64,000 nt of DNA from Microvirga puerhi (GTDB taxonomy: Bacteria; Pseudomonadota; Alphaproteobacteria; Rhizobiales; Beijerinckiaceae). Below the pieces are notes generated by a model. The model saw only the letters and a list, made by a program, of their open reading frames with translations, ran no database searches and was not told the DNA's origin. The translations under genes were made by a program, and so were the position numbers. Location: positions 188,126 to 252,125 of the forward strand of contig NZ_JAIRBM010000005.1 of assembly GCF_020089865.1 (NCBI RefSeq), in the 5' to 3' direction. Positions 61,293 to 64,000 of the stretch are shown one piece after another (the stretch's first letter is position 1; each line of letters starts with the position of its first letter).

Positions 61293-63944
61293 TTATTTAA
61301 CAAGCGTTTCTTCAAGGGAGCGTTGCACAATGTCTCCTACGTCACGAGAAAGACTCGCGTTTTGAGCGATGCGGCGAAGGGCGCTTCTGGCACGCTCGAG
61401 ACGCTCCGGCTCCATGATGCGCCATGATCCGAAGGCCGTGAGAAGGCGCGCCGCCAATTGAGGATTCAAGGGATCGACGCGCAGGACCATGTCGGCGACG
61501 AATTCGTAACCCTGTCCATCGGCCCTGTTGAATTGCGTCGGGTTCAACATCGCGAAACTGCCGACGAGAGAGCGAACACGGTTCGGGTTGCTGATGGAGA
61601 AGGCCGGATGCTCCATCAGGCGTCGCACGCGATCGAGTGTTCCGTCTTCCTGGATCGAGGCCTGAAGGGTAAACCATTTGTCGAGCACGAGCGGCTCGTC
61701 CGCATAGCGTCGTCCAAATGCTGCGATAGCCGCCTCGCGCGCCTCGCCAGGCAGCGTCATCAGGACACCAAAGGAGGCCAGGCGATCGGTCATGTTGCTT
61801 GCAGTCTCGAATTGCGCCTGGGCGCGCCGTTCTCCCTGCCGCGCATCGGCTGCAGCAAGAAGATCGAGGCTGACATTCCGCAAGGAGCGGCGTCCCGCAC
61901 TGGCAGCATCCGGACTGTAAGGTCCCTGGTCCGCAAGTTCCTCATAAAGCTGTAGAAGCGGCTCCGCGCAGACCGTGCCAATCATGCGACGCAGCTCTCG
62001 CCGGGCACGGTGGATGGCGTCGGGATTCACGTTCGCTCCGATCTCCTGAGCCACATCCGCCTCGTTGGGCAAGGTCAGCACAAGCGCCGCGAAGGCGGGG
62101 TCACGACGGGCGTCGCTCTCGAGGAAGGTGCGAAGGGCCGCGGCCAGTCGGTCGAAGTCGCCATCGGGAACGGAGGTGCGTTCCGCCAGTCCGATCAGGA
62201 GACGCATGGCCACGGTCTGCGCCGCCTGCCAGCGGTTGAATGCATCCGTATCGTGGCGCAGCAGAACGAGAAGGTCGTCGTTCGTGAGATCGAGCGACGT
62301 TCGGACGGGCGCGGAGAAGTCCCGGAATACGGATGGCACCGGTCGCGACGTGACGCCGGAGAAGCTCAGGCTGTCCTGCGCCCTGTCCAGCATGAACACG
62401 CCTTGGGGGCTGACGCGCTCGCTTGTTGCCGTCAGGCTGCTTCCATCTTGCGCGACAAGACCGATCGCCACCGGGATCGCCATGGGCTCCTTGGACGGCT
62501 GGCCCGGGGTCGGCGCCGTCGCTTGCGCGAAATCGAGCCGGTATGTCTGCGCAGCTTCGTCATAGGTACTGCGGATGGTCACCCGTGGTGTGCCGGCCTG
62601 CGAATACCAGCGCGCGAAATGGCTCAAATCCCGGCCGGTCACGGTCGCGAAAGCGTCGAGAAAATTCTCGACGGTCGCCGCCGTGCCATCGCAGCGGTCG
62701 AAATAGAGGTCCATGCCGCGCCGGAAGTCCCCCTCGCCGATGATCGTCTTGAGCATGCGGACGATCTCCGCGCCCTTTTCGTAGACGGTCGCCGTATAGA
62801 AGTTGTTGATCTCGCGGTATTGCTGCGGACGCACCGGATGGGCGAGGGGGCTTGCATCCTCGGCGAATTGCCGGGCGCGCAGGGTCTTGACCTCGGCGAT
62901 GCGGTGGACGGGGCGGGAGCGCTCGTCGGAGGAGAATTCCTGGTCACGGAAGACGGTTAGCCCTTCCTTAAGGCAGAGCTGGAACCAGTCGCGGCAGGTG
63001 ACGCGGTTGCCGGACCAGTTATGAAAATACTCGTGCGCGATGATCGCCTCGATATTGGCGTAGTCCGCATCGGTCGCGGTCTCGGGGCTCGCCAGCACGT
63101 ATTTGTCGTTGAAGATGTTGAGGCCCTTGTTCTCCATCGCACCCATGTTGAAGTCCGAGACGGCGACGATGTTGAACTCGTCGAGATCGTATTCCCGACC
63201 GAAGACCCGCTCGTCCCAGCGCATGGAGCGTTCCAGGGCATCGAGCGCATAATGGGCGCGATCCTCCTTGCCGGGCTCGACATAGACCTTGAGCCGAACG
63301 GCGCGGCCGCTCATCGTGGTGAAGGACTTGCCCACATGGCCGAGCCGACCGCCCACGAGCGCGAAAAGATAGGACGGCTTGGGATGCGGATCGTGCCATA
63401 TGGCGAAGTGCCGGTTCGTCCCCTCGATCGCGCCGCTCTCTACCGGATTACCGTTGCCGAGCAGAACCGGAGCCTCGTCCCGGTCGGCCTCGATCCGGGT
63501 CGTATAGACGGAGAGGATGTCGGGACGATCCAGGAAGTAGGTGATGCGCCGGAAGCCGTCCGCCTCGCACTGCGTGCAGTAATTGCCGCTGGAGCGATAA
63601 AGGCCCATCAGCTTGGTATTGGCCGTGGGGTCGAGCTCCGTCTCGATCTCCAGGGTAAAGGCTTGGCGCGGCGGCTGGCTGATGCTGAGGAATTGCGGGC
63701 CCGTCTCATATTCACCACTCGGCAGCGCGCGGCCGTCGAGGCTTACGGACCTGAGATTCAATTCATCGCCGTCGAGCACGAGCGGTGCATCCGCACGCCC
63801 CTCCGGGTTGGGGCGGATGGTCAGCGTGGCTTTCACGCGCGTCGCATGCGGGTCGAGCCTCACGTCCAGCTCGACCCGGTCGATCAGGAAATCGCTCGGC
63901 CGATAGTCTTTCAGCTGGATGATCTTGGACTCGTCGGGGCGCAT
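61293..63944 (-). CDS. pepN: Aminopeptidase N
   Basis: The 883-residue M1 metalloaminopeptidase shows GAMEN at 268-272, the zinc motif HEYFH (His304, Glu305, His308) with the third ligand Glu327 in LKEGLTVFRDQEF, and an ERAP-like C-terminal helical domain. It is cytosolic, without a signal peptide. Length is normal for the PepN type. It lies upstream of the PleC-like kinase gene in the same direction with 194 bases between, so it may be separately transcribed. Confidence 0.97.
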   Translation of the reverse strand: MRPDESKIIQLKDYRPSDFLIDRVELDVRLDPHATRVKATLTIRPNPEGRADAPLVLDGDELNLRSVSLDGRALPSGEYETGPQFLSISQPPRQAFTLEIETELDPTANTKLMGLYRSSGNYCTQCEADGFRRITYFLDRPDILSVYTTRIEADRDEAPVLLGNGNPVESGAIEGTNRHFAIWHDPHPKPSYLFALVGGRLGHVGKSFTTMSGRAVRLKVYVEPGKEDRAHYALDALERSMRWDERVFGREYDLDEFNIVAVSDFNMGAMENKGLNIFNDKYVLASPETATDADYANIEAIIAHEYFHNWSGNRVTCRDWFQLCLKEGLTVFRDQEFSSDERSRPVHRIAEVKTLRARQFAEDASPLAHPVRPQQYREINNFYTATVYEKGAEIVRMLKTIIGEGDFRRGMDLYFDRCDGTAATVENFLDAFATVTGRDLSHFARWYSQAGTPRVTIRSTYDEAAQTYRLDFAQATAPTPGQPSKEPMAIPVAIGLVAQDGSSLTATSERVSPQGVFMLDRAQDSLSFSGVTSRPVPSVFRDFSAPVRTSLDLTNDDLLVLLRHDTDAFNRWQAAQTVAMRLLIGLAERTSVPDGDFDRLAAALRTFLESDARRDPAFAALVLTLPNEADVAQEIGANVNPDAIHRARRELRRMIGTVCAEPLLQLYEELADQGPYSPDAASAGRRSLRNVSLDLLAAADARQGERRAQAQFETASNMTDRLASFGVLMTLPGEAREAAIAAFGRRYADEPLVLDKWFTLQASIQEDGTLDRVRRLMEHPAFSISNPNRVRSLVGSFAMLNPTQFNRADGQGYEFVADMVLRVDPLNPQLAARLLTAFGSWRIMEPERLERARSALRRIAQNASLSRDVGDIVQRSLEETLVK

Positions 63945-64000
63945 GCGGGCTCACTTTAGTGAAATGATGTTGCGATTTAGGGCCCGTGCCGGATCCTGCA

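Overview
The window reads as chromosome of a GC-rich alphaproteobacterium of the Rhizobiales/Hyphomicrobiales; a Methylobacteriaceae-type genome such as Microvirga is my best guess, and that is inference. The grounds are the DUF1491, DUF2336 and DUF2939 proteins, a FeuPQ-like pair beside the cycHJKL cytochrome c genes, the order cyc-htrA-two-component system-glnE-pleC-pepN, an HWE histidine kinase, candidate EcfG-type promoters and a Rhodobacter-type gene transfer agent (GTA) cluster.

Bases 1-16.8 kb are ordinary housekeeping and accessory genes: a peptidoglycan-binding protein end, DUF1491, DUF2336, a GNAT acetyltransferase, a DUF1254/DUF1214 pair, a class A penicillin-binding protein, a YcgN-type cysteine cluster protein, an AI-2E family permease, a PadR-ChrA pair, DUF2939, a TakP-like TRAP solute receptor, an HWE kinase, an EEP-fold hydrolase and a DUF1772-like membrane protein. 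Three short genes of 26, 49 and 70 codons lie in the gaps.

Bases 16.8-41.2 kb hold a full GTA-like structural cluster in the canonical order: small terminase-like, large terminase, portal, g3.5-like, prohead protease, capsid, head-tail connector, stopper, tail terminator, major tail protein, g10, g10.1, tape measure, g12, g13, NlpC/P60 peptidase (g14) and the 1290-residue g15 hub protein. A DUF2793 fibre-like protein, a GH108 muramidase and a holin-like protein follow. No integrase, repressor or replication gene is present, which favours a GTA over a prophage. The cluster is broken at several junctions by unrelated genes: DoxX; a beta-helix protein with DUF1697 and VOC genes; a glycine-zipper lipoprotein followed by a strong terminator; two secreted trypsin-like proteases, a lipoprotein and a YdcH-like protein on the opposite strand; and a diguanylate cyclase. 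Three related 150-base palindromic elements sit directly after the stop codons of g6, g12 and g13. All structural frames stay open, so the cluster may still be under selection, but it cannot be one simple operon.

Bases 41.2-54.5 kb carry a FeuN-like periplasmic protein with FeuP/FeuQ-like regulators, ccmI-ccmE-ccmF-ccmH for cytochrome c maturation, a one-PDZ HtrA protease, a second OmpR-type two-component pair and glnE. Two RTX-type secreted proteins (54.7-58.7 kb) follow; they share an almost identical C-terminal 200 residues but have unrelated N-termini. They separate glnE from a PleC-like kinase and pepN, which end the window.
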